Source of the DNA: Candidatus Synoicihabitans palmerolidicus
Lineage (GTDB): Bacteria; Verrucomicrobiota; Verrucomicrobiia; Opitutales; Opitutaceae
NCBI GenBank assembly: GCA_020809425.1
Contig: JAGGDC010000002.1
Coordinates: forward strand, 124,001-188,000
Reading direction: 5' to 3'
DNA length: 64,000 nt
Shown here in pieces: positions 40,706 to 49,306 of the stretch. Under the pieces are notes generated by a model that had not been told where the DNA came from, did no database searches, and was given only the letters and a program-made list of their open reading frames with translations. A program made the translations under genes and the position numbers. Within the stretch, counting starts at the first letter, position 1. Each line of letters begins with the position of its first letter.

Positions 40706-40855
40706 ATGCAAAGTCACCATCGTCGCCGCCACCGCCTGACTTGGCTCGTGCTGGGCCCCCTCATCCTCCTCGCGCTCATCCTGTCCTACATTTCCCGACC
40801 GGAATGGCCGGATGACGAACCCACGCCAGCCCTGCACCATGGAGGTCACCCATGA
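40706..40855 (+). CDS. Very small membrane protein of the Rieske locus (49 aa)
   Basis: A 49-residue frame with a basic N-terminus (MQSHHRRRHRLTW), one membrane helix (LVLGPLILLALILSYI) and an acidic/proline-rich tail with three His near the end. Its TGA (40853-40855) overlaps the ATG of the next gene (ATGA), which supports the call despite the length. It has no recognised family. The His-rich ends could bind a metal or heme, but that is speculative. Confidence 0.65.
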   Translation: MQSHHRRRHRLTWLVLGPLILLALILSYISRPEWPDDEPTPALHHGGHP

Positions 40856-41898
40856 GCCAGGGTTACCAAGCGGTCACCTGGACCAAATTCAAACGACGTT
40901 ATGACTGGCTGCTCGTTTTGCTCGTCGTCGCGTTCCTCCTGGTATTCGCCGGAGTGACATTCGTCTCCCACCCCACAGCCAATCCGGTGCAAGTGCTCAT
41001 GCGGGCCTTTGGCCTCGCAGCCATTACGTTGCTCCACGTCATTCTCGCCCTCGGCCCGCTGGCTCGCCTCAACCCCTGTTATCTGCCGCTGCTCTACAAT
41101 CGCCGCCACCTTGGGGTCATGATGTTTGCCCTCGCCTTCATCCACGGCGGAATCACCGTATTCTGGTATCACGCCCTCGGCACCCTCAACCCCATCCTCA
41201 GCGTTTTCCTGAGCGACTGGGGCACGCATCCCGGCGCCTTCCCCTTCCAAGCATTCGGAGCCCTGGCCCTGATGATCCTCTTCGTCATGGCTGCGACCAG
41301 TCACGACTTTTGGCTCACCAACCTTACCGCCCCGATCTGGAAAACCCTCCACATGCTGGTCTATCTGGCCTACCCCCTCCTCCTCATCCACGTGGCGTTT
41401 GGGGTGCTCCAAGCCGAGACTTCGCCATTCTATATTGGCCTGCTCTCCGCCGGCGCGATAACCCTCATCACGCTTCACCTGCGAGCCGGATTCCGCGAGG
41501 GTCTCGCCGATATTCCCGTCAGGGTATCACCGGTCGAAGATGGATTTATCCCGGTCGCCCAAGTGACCGACTTGCCCCTCAATCAAGCCCACGCGCTGTG
41601 TGTGTCCGGCGAACGCGTCGCCTTGCTGCAATATGTTGAGGATGACGTTGAAAAAATCTCCGCCCTGTCCGGCGTCTGCCAACATCAGAACGGTCCACTC
41701 ACCGAAAGTAAGTTTGTCTACGGCTGCCTTACCTGTCCGTGGCACGGCTACCAATACCAACCCGACACCGGCGCCTCTCCTCCGCCATTCACCGAAAAGG
41801 TGCCGACCTTCAGCGTCCGTGTCGTCGAGGGTCAGGTGTTCGTCCATCCTCGGCCCAATCCCGCCGGCACTCGCGCCGAACCCGTCATCCTTTCCTAA
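40852..41898 (+). CDS. Ferric-reductase-like transmembrane protein with C-terminal Rieske domain
   Basis: An intact 348-residue fusion. Residues about 15-205 contain six hydrophobic segments with His residues spaced as in heme-b-binding ferric-reductase-like/MsrQ-type domains (LLHVILALGPLARLNP, RRHLGVMMFALAFIHGG, KTLHMLVYLAYPLLLIHVAF). Residues about 225-340 form a Rieske domain with CQHQNGPL and CPWHGYQY (C-x-H ... C-x2-H). Electrons could pass between membrane hemes and the [2Fe-2S] centre. It overlaps the preceding 49-residue gene by four bases. This third Rieske protein is the only one of the locus that remains intact, so it may have an independent role or another partner. Confidence 0.8.
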   Translation: MSQGYQAVTWTKFKRRYDWLLVLLVVAFLLVFAGVTFVSHPTANPVQVLMRAFGLAAITLLHVILALGPLARLNPCYLPLLYNRRHLGVMMFALAFIHGGITVFWYHALGTLNPILSVFLSDWGTHPGAFPFQAFGALALMILFVMAATSHDFWLTNLTAPIWKTLHMLVYLAYPLLLIHVAFGVLQAETSPFYIGLLSAGAITLITLHLRAGFREGLADIPVRVSPVEDGFIPVAQVTDLPLNQAHALCVSGERVALLQYVEDDVEKISALSGVCQHQNGPLTESKFVYGCLTCPWHGYQYQPDTGASPPPFTEKVPTFSVRVVEGQVFVHPRPNPAGTRAEPVILS

Positions 41899-41909
41899 TC
41901 CGCCCCCCC

Positions 41910-42684
41910 ATGTCCGATCCCACTCCCCCCTCCGCCGAAAGAGGAACCTCCCTTCTTCATCGGCTGGGAAGAATCCCCCGCGGCCGACCCCGTGCGTCAC
42001 GCCAAATCCCGCGCGATCTTCGTTGGTTTGATCCTGCTTGGCCTCACCGGCCTCGGCGCCGCGTTGCAACAAGGCTTCCTCGCTCAAGGCAAATGGGACT
42101 TCACCGAAAAAACCTTCTCCACCATCCTGCTCGCAGAACCCTATCCCACCCTCGTCGCCGACCACGAGGTTTACTACCTCGTCTTGCCTAACAAACAGGG
42201 CGTCGCCGTCGCCGATGCTGCCCCGTTCAATCTCCACACCGTCGATATCCTCGGCTCAGTCATCCGCGACCCTGACCAACCTGTCGCCATGATCGCCGTG
42301 CAAGGTGCCTCCGCCATCACGTCCACGGGCACCAGCTCCACCAACCCACTTCAACTCACCTCGACCCACACCACGGCCACCCTGCGTGGCGAAATCGTCG
42401 ACTCCAAGTGCGCGTTCGGCGCCATGAACTTCGGCACCCTCAAATGTCACCGCGCCTGCGCCATCGCCTGCCTGTCCGGCGACATCCCGCCCGTCTTAGT
42501 CGTTCGTCACGACGGCGGCCGCACCGCCACGCACTTCCTGCTGCTCAACGCATCCGGCAAACCCATGAACCAAACCGCGCTCGAATTCGCCGCCCTCCCC
42601 ATCGCCATCACCGGCCGCGTCACGACCATCGGCTCATGGAACATCCTCCGGGCCGATCCCGCCTCCATCCAAACGTTACCCTAA
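41910..42684 (+). pseudogene. Membrane-anchored protein with a CHRACAIAC motif (one frameshift)
   Basis: ATG 41910 (MSDPTPP) is separated from the rest by a one-base shift in the CCCCCC tract near 41926. After it the frame reads PPFFIGWEESPAADPVRHAK, then a membrane helix (FVGLILLGLTGLGAALQQGF) and a ~190-residue extracytoplasmic domain. That domain holds a conserved-looking segment GEIVDSKCAFGAMNFGTLKC followed by HRACAIACLSGDIPPVL. The five Cys and nearby His residues could bind metal or heme or form disulfides; I do not recognise a named family. ATG 41992 could still start the anchored domain, so a shortened product is possible. It ends the Rieske transcription unit; the next gene is convergent. 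Confidence 0.65.
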
Positions 42685-42711
42685 GGGTTGAACTCCCCAA
42701 CCACCAGTGCC

Positions 42712-43572
42712 TCAACTCCCCACCGGGTGCCACGTCGTTTTAAACTCGAGCAAATCGCGTATCGCGTAAAGCGACGACACCGGCCCATTCCCCGCCGCCC
42801 AATCGATTGGCACTTCATCGTTCGCCAACACCTTCACCCGCTTCACTGAGTCAGCCGCCCCTTTCTCCAACGTCTCCCGATCCGCCGCCGACACCGCCCC
42901 CGTCACCCCGCGGATGTGCGCGTGCGTCGCCAACGTCGGCACCATTTCCTTCCGAAACCCGGTCAATAAATTCACCACCCCACCCGGCAGGTCGCTCGTC
43001 GCCAACATCTCCCCCAACGCGATCGCTGCATAGGGTGCCGTTTCCGACACGATCACGATGACACTGTTACCCGAAGTAATCGCCGGCAGCAGCAACGCCA
43101 ACAATGGTGCCTCATCCGGGGCCACCACGCCCATCGGTTCGGTGACCGTGAAATTAAAATGCGGTGACGCCACCGGATTCACGCTTCCCAACAACTGCTC
43201 GTATTTATCCGTCCACCCCGCGAAGTGCACGATACGATCAATCGTCGCCACCACTTCTGCCTTCGCCTCCTCCGCCGATACTCCCGGCGTCAGGAGCAAC
43301 GCCGCTTCCAATTCCGCCGCCCGCGGCTCCATCATCTCCGCCAACCGATAAAGAATCTGCCCTCGATTGTAGCCGAAGCGCCCGGCCCAACCGGCGCCTG
43401 CCTTCGCCGCCACCTCCACCGCATTCCGCACATCCTTGCGCGTGCACTGCGGCACATGCGCAAAGAACGCCCCGTCTGCATCACTGATCGCAAACGTGCG
43501 CCCCCTCTCCGAACGAATAAACTTACCGCCCACATAACACTTGGGCGTTTTGGAAATGGAAAGACGAGTCAT
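42712..43572 (-). CDS. Half-length aldehyde dehydrogenase-like protein
   Basis: The 286-residue protein (ATG 43572) matches the N-terminal NAD-binding half of aldehyde dehydrogenases: KCYVGGKFIRSERGRTF, a segment resembling GVVAPDEAPLLALLLPAI in place of the usual PWNFP loop, and LPGGVVNLLTGFRKEMV. It ends before the catalytic region; no catalytic Cys is present, and the coenzyme-loop residues are altered. It is an intact open frame that closes with its own stop, so it looks like a settled short form rather than a random truncation. Co-located with deoC and a complete aldehyde dehydrogenase, it may be a structural partner of that enzyme. Confidence 0.75.
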   Translation of the reverse strand: MTRLSISKTPKCYVGGKFIRSERGRTFAISDADGAFFAHVPQCTRKDVRNAVEVAAKAGAGWAGRFGYNRGQILYRLAEMMEPRAAELEAALLLTPGVSAEEAKAEVVATIDRIVHFAGWTDKYEQLLGSVNPVASPHFNFTVTEPMGVVAPDEAPLLALLLPAITSGNSVIVIVSETAPYAAIALGEMLATSDLPGGVVNLLTGFRKEMVPTLATHAHIRGVTGAVSAADRETLEKGAADSVKRVKVLANDEVPIDWAAGNGPVSSLYAIRDLLEFKTTWHPVGS

Positions 43573-43738
43573 GGGAAGAAGGGTCGGCGGAGGCGGCGAG
43601 AAAGGTTTTTTTAATCGGATGCACACGGATGAATCCACTGCGTTTATGCGATGAAATCCGGTCCTTGGGCGGCACCTTAAAAATGCTGACTTCCAGCAAT
43701 GAGTTCAAATTTCGGTTCAACAAAAAGGCGGCCCAAAC

Positions 43739-44128
43739 CTACTGGATCACTCGATCCCACTGCAGTTTGGCGTGTTTGAAATTGAGAATCAGGCCCACGC
43801 GCTTCCCGGTGATCCTAAAATGGTTTTGCATCTGAACCCGTTCTTGGTCAGTGATTCGGTCGATAACTTTGCTATTCACGATAACGGTATCCTCGACCAT
43901 GAGATCGGGAACAAAGGTGCCAACCTTCACTCCCTTGTAATCTATGTCATAAACACTCGCTTGCGCGACCGCCAAGAGTCTGAGCCCGCACTCCACCACC
44001 AAGGCATTCTCATAGGGCTTTTCCTGTAGACCGTGCCCCAATTCATTCAATATCTCAAATGCCGCTCCAATAATCGAGTGCGTGATTTCACCAGCCTCCA
44101 TGTCTGATCGTTGTTTATCCGAGTCCAT
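43739..44128 (-). CDS. GxxExxY protein
   Basis: A 129-residue protein with the family signature GLQEKPYENAL (G-x-x-E-x-x-Y) after HSIIGAAFEILNELGHG, and the later conserved ILNFKHAKLQWDRVI. The family is small, PD-(D/E)XK nuclease-like in fold, abundant in Bacteroidota, Verrucomicrobiota and Planctomycetota, and without an established function. Start at ATG 44128 avoids overlap with the preceding stop; ATG 44101 is also possible. It lies between the two aldehyde dehydrogenase genes of a catabolic unit, with no obvious link to them, and is probably an insertion into that unit. Confidence 0.85.
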   Translation of the reverse strand: MDSDKQRSDMEAGEITHSIIGAAFEILNELGHGLQEKPYENALVVECGLRLLAVAQASVYDIDYKGVKVGTFVPDLMVEDTVIVNSKVIDRITDQERVQMQNHFRITGKRVGLILNFKHAKLQWDRVIQ

Positions 44129-44157
44129 TCGTTGGTTAATAATTAAATGCCCGCCTC

Positions 44158-45651
44158 TCAAGTCAGCTTCACATAATCCCCCAAGCCCTGCTTGCCTCCT
44201 TCGCGGCCAAAGCCGGATTCTTTGTATCCACCTAATGGCGACGCCGGATTAAATTTATTGTAAGTGTTCGCCCATACCACTCCCGCCTTCAGCGCCGTAC
44301 TCATTTTCAGGATGCGCGAGCCCTTGTCCGTCCACACGCCGGCGCTCAATCCATACGCCGTGTTATTGGCCTTCTCAATCGCCTCATCCACCGTGCGGAA
44401 GGTCAGAATCGACAGCACCGGCCCAAACACGTCCTCCCGTGCGATCCGGTGACTCTGCTCGACCCCACTGAATAGGGTCGGCTTGAAGAACCATCCCGAT
44501 TTCGGCAACTCACACTCTGGCTGATACACCTCCGCCCCCTCCTCGACCCCGCTCTGCACCAGCTCCGTGATCTTGGCCAACTGCGCCTTCGAGTTGATCG
44601 CTCCAATATCCGTATTCTTGTCCATGGGATCCCCGACTCGCAGCATGCGCACTCGATTCTTCAATCGCTTCAACACCGCCTCCTCCACGCCTTCCTGCAC
44701 CAACAACCGCGACCCCGCGCAGCACACGTGGCCCTGATTAAAAAAGATTCCATTCACGATGCCCTCCACCGCCTGATCGAGCGGGGCATCCTCAAAGACA
44801 ATGTTCGCCGCCTTCCTTCCTAGTTCGAGCGTGAGTTTTTTCCCGGTGCCCGCCGTCGCTCGCATGATGTGTTGCCCGACTGCCGTGGATCCGGTAAACG
44901 CCACCTTTGACGCCCTCGGGTGATTCACGACCGCCGCCCCCGTTTCCCCCGCCCCCGTCACAATATTCACCACGCCCGCTGGCAACCCCGCCTCCATCAC
45001 GCTCTCGGCAAACTTCATCGCCGTAAGCGAGGTCGTCTCCGCCGGCTTGAGCACCACCGTATTGCCACACGCCAGGGCCGGTGCCAGTTTCCATGCCAAC
45101 ATCAACAACGGAAAATTCCACGGAATCACCTGCCCCACCACCCCATGCGGGACCGGAGTCGCCCCCGGAAACGCATAAGCGAGTTTGTCCGCCCACCCCG
45201 CATGATAAAAGAAATGCGCCGCCGCCATGGGCACATCGAAATCTCGCGACTCTTTAATCGGCTTGCCGCCGTCCAACATCTCCGCCACCGCAAACTCTCG
45301 CGCCCGGTCCTGCAACAGCCTCGCCAACCGATACAGGTATTTGCCTCGCTCCGCTCCCGGAAAATTCGCCCAGACCGGCGCCACCGCACTCGCCGCCGCA
45401 TACGCCGCATCCACATCCTGGGCCGACGCCAACGCGATCTCCGCTAGAGGCTTCTCCGTTGCCGGGTTGATCGATTCAAAATACCGGCCCCGCTTGTGAG
45501 ATACCAACTTCCCGCCAATAAACAATTTGTAACGCGTCTGCAGCTTCGGATCCGCCGACTCCGGCGCGGGATCAAACGTCCACAGATCTCCAAAGATCAA
45601 CTCAGGCTCAACACGACGACGACGGGCGGATTTTTTTGCAGCAACAGGCAT
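44158..45651 (-). CDS. Aldehyde dehydrogenase, full length
   Basis: An NAD(P)-dependent enzyme oxidising an aldehyde to the acid. The 497-residue protein has the cofactor loop VIPWNFPLLM, AFTGSTAVG, a LELGRKAANIVFED segment with the general-base Glu, and the catalytic Cys in GHVCCAGSR. The usual LELGGK motif has Arg instead of the second Gly, a point to check for activity. Next to deoC, the likely substrate is the acetaldehyde released by deoxyribose-phosphate cleavage. It is intact, with a basic N-terminal extension (KKSARRRR). Confidence 0.88.
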   Translation of the reverse strand: MPVAAKKSARRRRVEPELIFGDLWTFDPAPESADPKLQTRYKLFIGGKLVSHKRGRYFESINPATEKPLAEIALASAQDVDAAYAAASAVAPVWANFPGAERGKYLYRLARLLQDRAREFAVAEMLDGGKPIKESRDFDVPMAAAHFFYHAGWADKLAYAFPGATPVPHGVVGQVIPWNFPLLMLAWKLAPALACGNTVVLKPAETTSLTAMKFAESVMEAGLPAGVVNIVTGAGETGAAVVNHPRASKVAFTGSTAVGQHIMRATAGTGKKLTLELGRKAANIVFEDAPLDQAVEGIVNGIFFNQGHVCCAGSRLLVQEGVEEAVLKRLKNRVRMLRVGDPMDKNTDIGAINSKAQLAKITELVQSGVEEGAEVYQPECELPKSGWFFKPTLFSGVEQSHRIAREDVFGPVLSILTFRTVDEAIEKANNTAYGLSAGVWTDKGSRILKMSTALKAGVVWANTYNKFNPASPLGGYKESGFGREGGKQGLGDYVKLT

Positions 45652-45810
45652 CGGAAAAAGAAATTAGTTCAGTTCAATAATACAAAATACCACCTGCGTT
45701 GAAGCTCCACTCAACGCGTTGACCGCCGTCAGTTCCTCCTGCCTCACTGGTCCGAATCTCAGGGTATCTGGCTCCATCTGTGGTTTACGGATATTCAGTT
45801 AGTCTAGCTC

Positions 45811-46746
45811 TCAGTAAGCCCCGGAAGCCTCACTAAAGTCATACGGCGCCGGATACGTCCCGGTCTTCATTTTCACGATCTGGCGCAGTAAGTCATTCAA
45901 CAACGACGACGCCCCAAACCGATAACGTTTATTGTTCAACCACTGGTCCCCCAACGTCTCCTTCACCGCGATTAAAAACGTCAGCGCCTGCTTGCCCGAT
46001 TTGATGCCCCCCGCCGGTTGCATCGCAATCGCCGTCCCCGTATCCATATAAAAATCACGGATCGCATCCAGCATCACCTGATTGTTGCCCAGCGTCGCGT
46101 TGCTCGAAGTCTTCCCCGTCGACGTCTTAATAAAATCGCCCTCCCGCAGCACCTCCATCGCCAAAAATGACGCCGCCCGGATGTTGTCATACGTCTCCAG
46201 CTCACTCGTCTCCAAGATCACCTTCAAGGTCGATGCCGCGCACGCCTCCACCACGGCCGAGATCTCATCCTGCATGCGGGAAAACTCTCCGGACAGGAAC
46301 GCTCCGCGATTGATCACCATATCAATCTCATCCGCGCCATCCGCCACCGCCGCCTTCACTTCCGCCAACCGCGTGCGCAGCGGGGCTTGACCACTGGGAA
46401 ACGCCGTCGCCACTGACGCGATCCGCACCGACGCTCCCTCCCCCAACGCCGCCCGCGCATGCTTCACCATCGACGGATACACACACACCGCCGCCACCGG
46501 CGGAATTTCCGTATCATCATGAGGATGCACGGCCTTCACGCACAACGCCCTCACCTTCCCGGACGTGTCCTTCCCTTCCAGGGTGGTCAAGTCGACCATC
46601 GAGGTCGCCAAAGTCAGTCCCATGATCTTCGAGCCGGTCTTGACCGAACGCGTGCCATACTTGGCCACCCGCTCCTCCACCCCGACCATATCAACCGTTC
46701 CTATTTCACTAAACAACCGACGAAATGCAGCAGCTCCAGATGGCAT
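45811..46746 (-). CDS. deoC: Deoxyribose-phosphate aldolase
   Basis: The enzyme cleaves 2-deoxyribose 5-phosphate into glyceraldehyde 3-phosphate and acetaldehyde in deoxynucleoside catabolism. The class I aldolase motifs are clear: EIDMVINRG, KVILETSEL and the Schiff-base Lys in DFIKTSTGK. Start taken at ATG 46746 (MPSGAAAF), giving 311 residues; an in-frame GTG at 46761 would add five. It is followed, on the same strand, by two aldehyde dehydrogenases, forming a deoxyribose-to-acetate unit. It is intact. Confidence 0.93.
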   Translation of the reverse strand: MPSGAAAFRRLFSEIGTVDMVGVEERVAKYGTRSVKTGSKIMGLTLATSMVDLTTLEGKDTSGKVRALCVKAVHPHDDTEIPPVAAVCVYPSMVKHARAALGEGASVRIASVATAFPSGQAPLRTRLAEVKAAVADGADEIDMVINRGAFLSGEFSRMQDEISAVVEACAASTLKVILETSELETYDNIRAASFLAMEVLREGDFIKTSTGKTSSNATLGNNQVMLDAIRDFYMDTGTAIAMQPAGGIKSGKQALTFLIAVKETLGDQWLNNKRYRFGASSLLNDLLRQIVKMKTGTYPAPYDFSEASGAY

Positions 46747-47397
46747 AACCCCCACGCTCACCTATCGTTCCTCCGAAGCCAAACGCAAAGATCACTCCCT
46801 CTGCATTGACCAGTCACCCGGGTTTCCCTCCATTCCGCCGGGCATGCGTCCGATATTCCCTCGTTTTTCATCAATCCTACTCCTGGGCACCTCCCTCTTC
46901 ACCAACCCGGGCTGCTCAGTGCTACCTACCGCGTCCACTTCCTACGCGCCCCCGCAGACCATCGCCCATATCCAATATTCAGCGCTCGAGGAACTCAGTG
47001 GTCTCGCCCCCTCCCGCTTCTCTTCGGGCGTCTATTGGTCTCACAATGACAGCGGCGACCAACCTCGCCTCTTCGCCCTGAACGCTAAAGACGAACACCT
47101 GGGCACCTTGGGGATCGACGGCGTCGAGGCTCGGGACTGGGAGGATATCGCCAGCTTTGTCTTCGAGGGCAAATCCTGGCTGCTCATCGCCGATGTCGGC
47201 GACAACGACGCCATCCCCCACGACATCTGCCTGCTTTTACTCCCCGAACCCGATCCCACCGCGTTCGCGAACGCCCCGACCCTGCACGCATCCCCCTCCA
47301 AGATTCTCAAGTTCAACTACCCGGAGGGCCCGCGTGACTGCGAAGATGACATGGGGGTGTTGTCAGGAGCGACGAAGTCGCAAGAACTGACAATGTT

Positions 47398-48497
47398 ATG
47401 ACTACGAACCAAATACCCCCCACATCATTCGCCAACGATTCAAACCGGTTGGGCGAAGTAATCAAGCTGGGCATCGACGTGCACATTGAAAAATACGTCG
47501 TCGTCATGAAGATCGACGGCAACGCGCCGGAGCGGGCGAAACGCTTCACTCCGGAGCAGTTCATCGTCTGGGTGCATGAACTCGCCGGCCGGTGCGACCA
47601 GCTCTACAGCTGCTACGAGGCCGGTCCGTTTGGCTTCAACCTACACCGTCGACTCCAAGAGATGGGCGTGACCAATCACGTGATCCGCCCGATCAATTGG
47701 GATGAACACGGCAAGAACGTTAAGACCGACGCGCGTGATGCGACGCAGATGGTGCTATGCTTGGACGGATACCTGCGCGGCAACCATCGCAGCTTCAGCA
47801 CGGTGCGCGTGCCCAGTGAAACCGAGGAACGGCGGCGCAGCATCCCCCGCCAACGCCAGAGCTTGATCAAGGAGCGCAAGCGGCTGGCGGCGAAGGCGCG
47901 AGGTCACGTGATGTATTACGGCGGGCGCCTCCAGGGGGGGAATGGTGGAAACCAAGACGCTGGAAGGATCTGGACGAACAGCTCGAGACCCACGTGCTGG
48001 GGCTGCTGGAGCCTCTCAGGACAATCCTGTTGGCGATCGAAGAACAGATCGTGCTCGTGGGGAAGCGACTGGAGGAAATGTGCGAGGTGGCGCTGCCCAA
48101 AGGCATGGGCACAGTCATCTTCGAACAAATGGAACGAGAAGTCTGTGATTGGAACCGTTTCGATACCCGCAAGCAGGTGGGCAGCTACACCGGGTTGTGT
48201 CCCAGTGAAGACCCCAGTGACAGGCGCCGCTTCCAGGGCTCGATCACCAAGCACGGCAATCCACGTTTAAGACACATGCTCATCGAGTGCGTCTGGTTGC
48301 TGATACACTGGAACCCGGACTACCGAGGCATCGTGAAGTGGCGAGACAAGCTGCTGGAAGCCAAGGCGAGCAAGAAGAAGATCGTCGTCGCCATCGCTCG
48401 ACAGTTTGCGGTGGATTGGTGGCGAATCAGAACGGGCAAAGCCACGCCGGACCAACTTGGATTAGCCATGAAAGAATTACCCGCGATGAGTGGCTGA
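47398..48497 (+). pseudogene. IS110-family transposase (one frameshift)
   Basis: The N-terminal RuvC-like DEDD domain shows KLGIDVHIEKYVVVMK (Asp), YSCYEAGPFGFNLHRRL (Glu) and KNVKTDARDATQMV (Asp pair). The C-terminal Transposase_20 domain shows VGSYTGLCPSED and GSITKHGNPRLRHMLIE, with the serine used in IS110-type cleavage. A single shift in the G7 tract near 47937 separates the two domains, so the copy is inactive as read. Repaired length is about 365 residues. Confidence 0.85.
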
Positions 48498-48800
48498 AAT
48501 CACCATCGACGGAGAGAAATAGACGATTTTAGCGGTGTGTGCCCGACCTGACCCCTGTCGCTTTTGATGTGACATTCTTGAAGATTGGGCAGCCTCGCTT
48601 TTGCAGTCTGTAGTGAACGAATGGATATGTCATAGTGTGCTCCCCGTTGACGGGGACACGGATAGCAGGAAATCCCGGCCTCATACCGAGTCCGTGGTGG
48701 CTCAGAAGACGCAAAAATCCAATCCACCACCTTCAACTCAATCCACTGAATGTAACTGAAACCAAAAAACGGAATCACTCTTAACGAATATCCCCATAAC
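48498..48800 (+). ncRNA. Candidate bridge/seek RNA region of the IS110-like element
   Basis: This is the long non-coding right end of the element, where IS1111-group elements encode their guide RNA. Predicted structure by eye: a hairpin with stem TCCCCG/CGGGGA and TTGA loop (48641-48656), extended by GTG/CAC; a longer pairing TGACAT (48568-48573) with ATGTCA (48627-48632); and GTGGTGG near 48690 with CCACCAC near 48720. The decamer at 48549-48558 is the exact complement of the right junction at 48799-48808. An alternative is a separate small element bounded by these decamers. Confidence 0.4.
48549..48558 (+). repeat. Decamer TGACCCCTGT complementary to the IS right junction
   Basis: The exact reverse complement, ACAGGGGTCA, lies at 48799-48808 and spans the boundary between element and host gene. 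It could be a guide segment or the terminal repeat of a 260-bp nested element. Confidence 0.6.
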
Positions 48801-49306
48801 AGGGGTCACCGTTTCCCCGTCCACCGGTGAGATCCTCCTTATTTCCAAGCGCACCGAACCTCCAGTCCTCTACCGTCTGCCGTTGGATGTGTCCGCCAAC
48901 CCATCCACCGCCACGGTCACCGCCCAACGCATAACCCCCTTACCGGGCATCGTGGCACCCTCCTCCGCCGAACGCACCATTCCGAGCCGTCTCGGGCAAT
49001 GCCGCTCCCAAGTCACCGCCTTCGATTTATCGACCGACGGCACCACCGCCGCGGTTCTGACTTACGGCAATATCTGGGTCTACCAACGCCGCCCCAGCGA
49101 CGACTGGGTGACCACCTTCATGCGCGCCCCCGCCCGCATTCCGGTCGAAGGTTTGCCCCAAGCCGAAGCACTCTGCTTCGACGGCGATAGCCACGACCTT
49201 ATCGTCACCACCGAACGCGGAAACGCCGCACTCCAGCGCTACCCGGCTAAATCCTGGGACCACGCCTCTCCCCCATTTAACGCCCCCCCCGCCGGCGCTC
49301 AGCGTC

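Larger units (their letters stand above)
47353..48806 (+). mobile_element. IS110-family (IS1111-like) insertion sequence
   Basis: The element splits the lipoprotein gene. Removing the bases between GGGGGT at 47353-47358 and GGGGT at 48802-48806 restores the reading GAC ATG GGG GTC ACC (DMGVT), so the host gene had this target. There is no target duplication beyond the shared GGGGT, as expected for IS110-type recombination. The left non-coding end is only about 40 bases and the right end about 300 bases, the layout of the IS1111 subgroup. Weak subterminal similarity exists (TGTTGTCAGG left; TGTTATGGGG right, minus strand). Confidence 0.75.
46844..49290 (+). pseudogene. Secreted lipoprotein of propeller type, split by an IS110-like element
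   Basis: ATG 46844 encodes a lipoprotein-like signal (SSILLLGTSLFTNPGC). The first part (to about 47353) contains YWSHNDSGDQPRLFALNA, EARDWEDIASF and WLLIADVGDN, and ends CEDDM. The reading resumes after the element at about 48802 with GVTVSPSTGEILLISKRT, VTAFDLSTDGTTAAVLTYGN and QAEALCFDGDSHDLIVTTER. Together they give a beta-propeller-like secreted protein of about 330 residues, perhaps of the phytase/esterase-like type; the identity is not certain. The 3' end near 49290 is unclear and probably shifted at a C tract. Confidence 0.65.
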
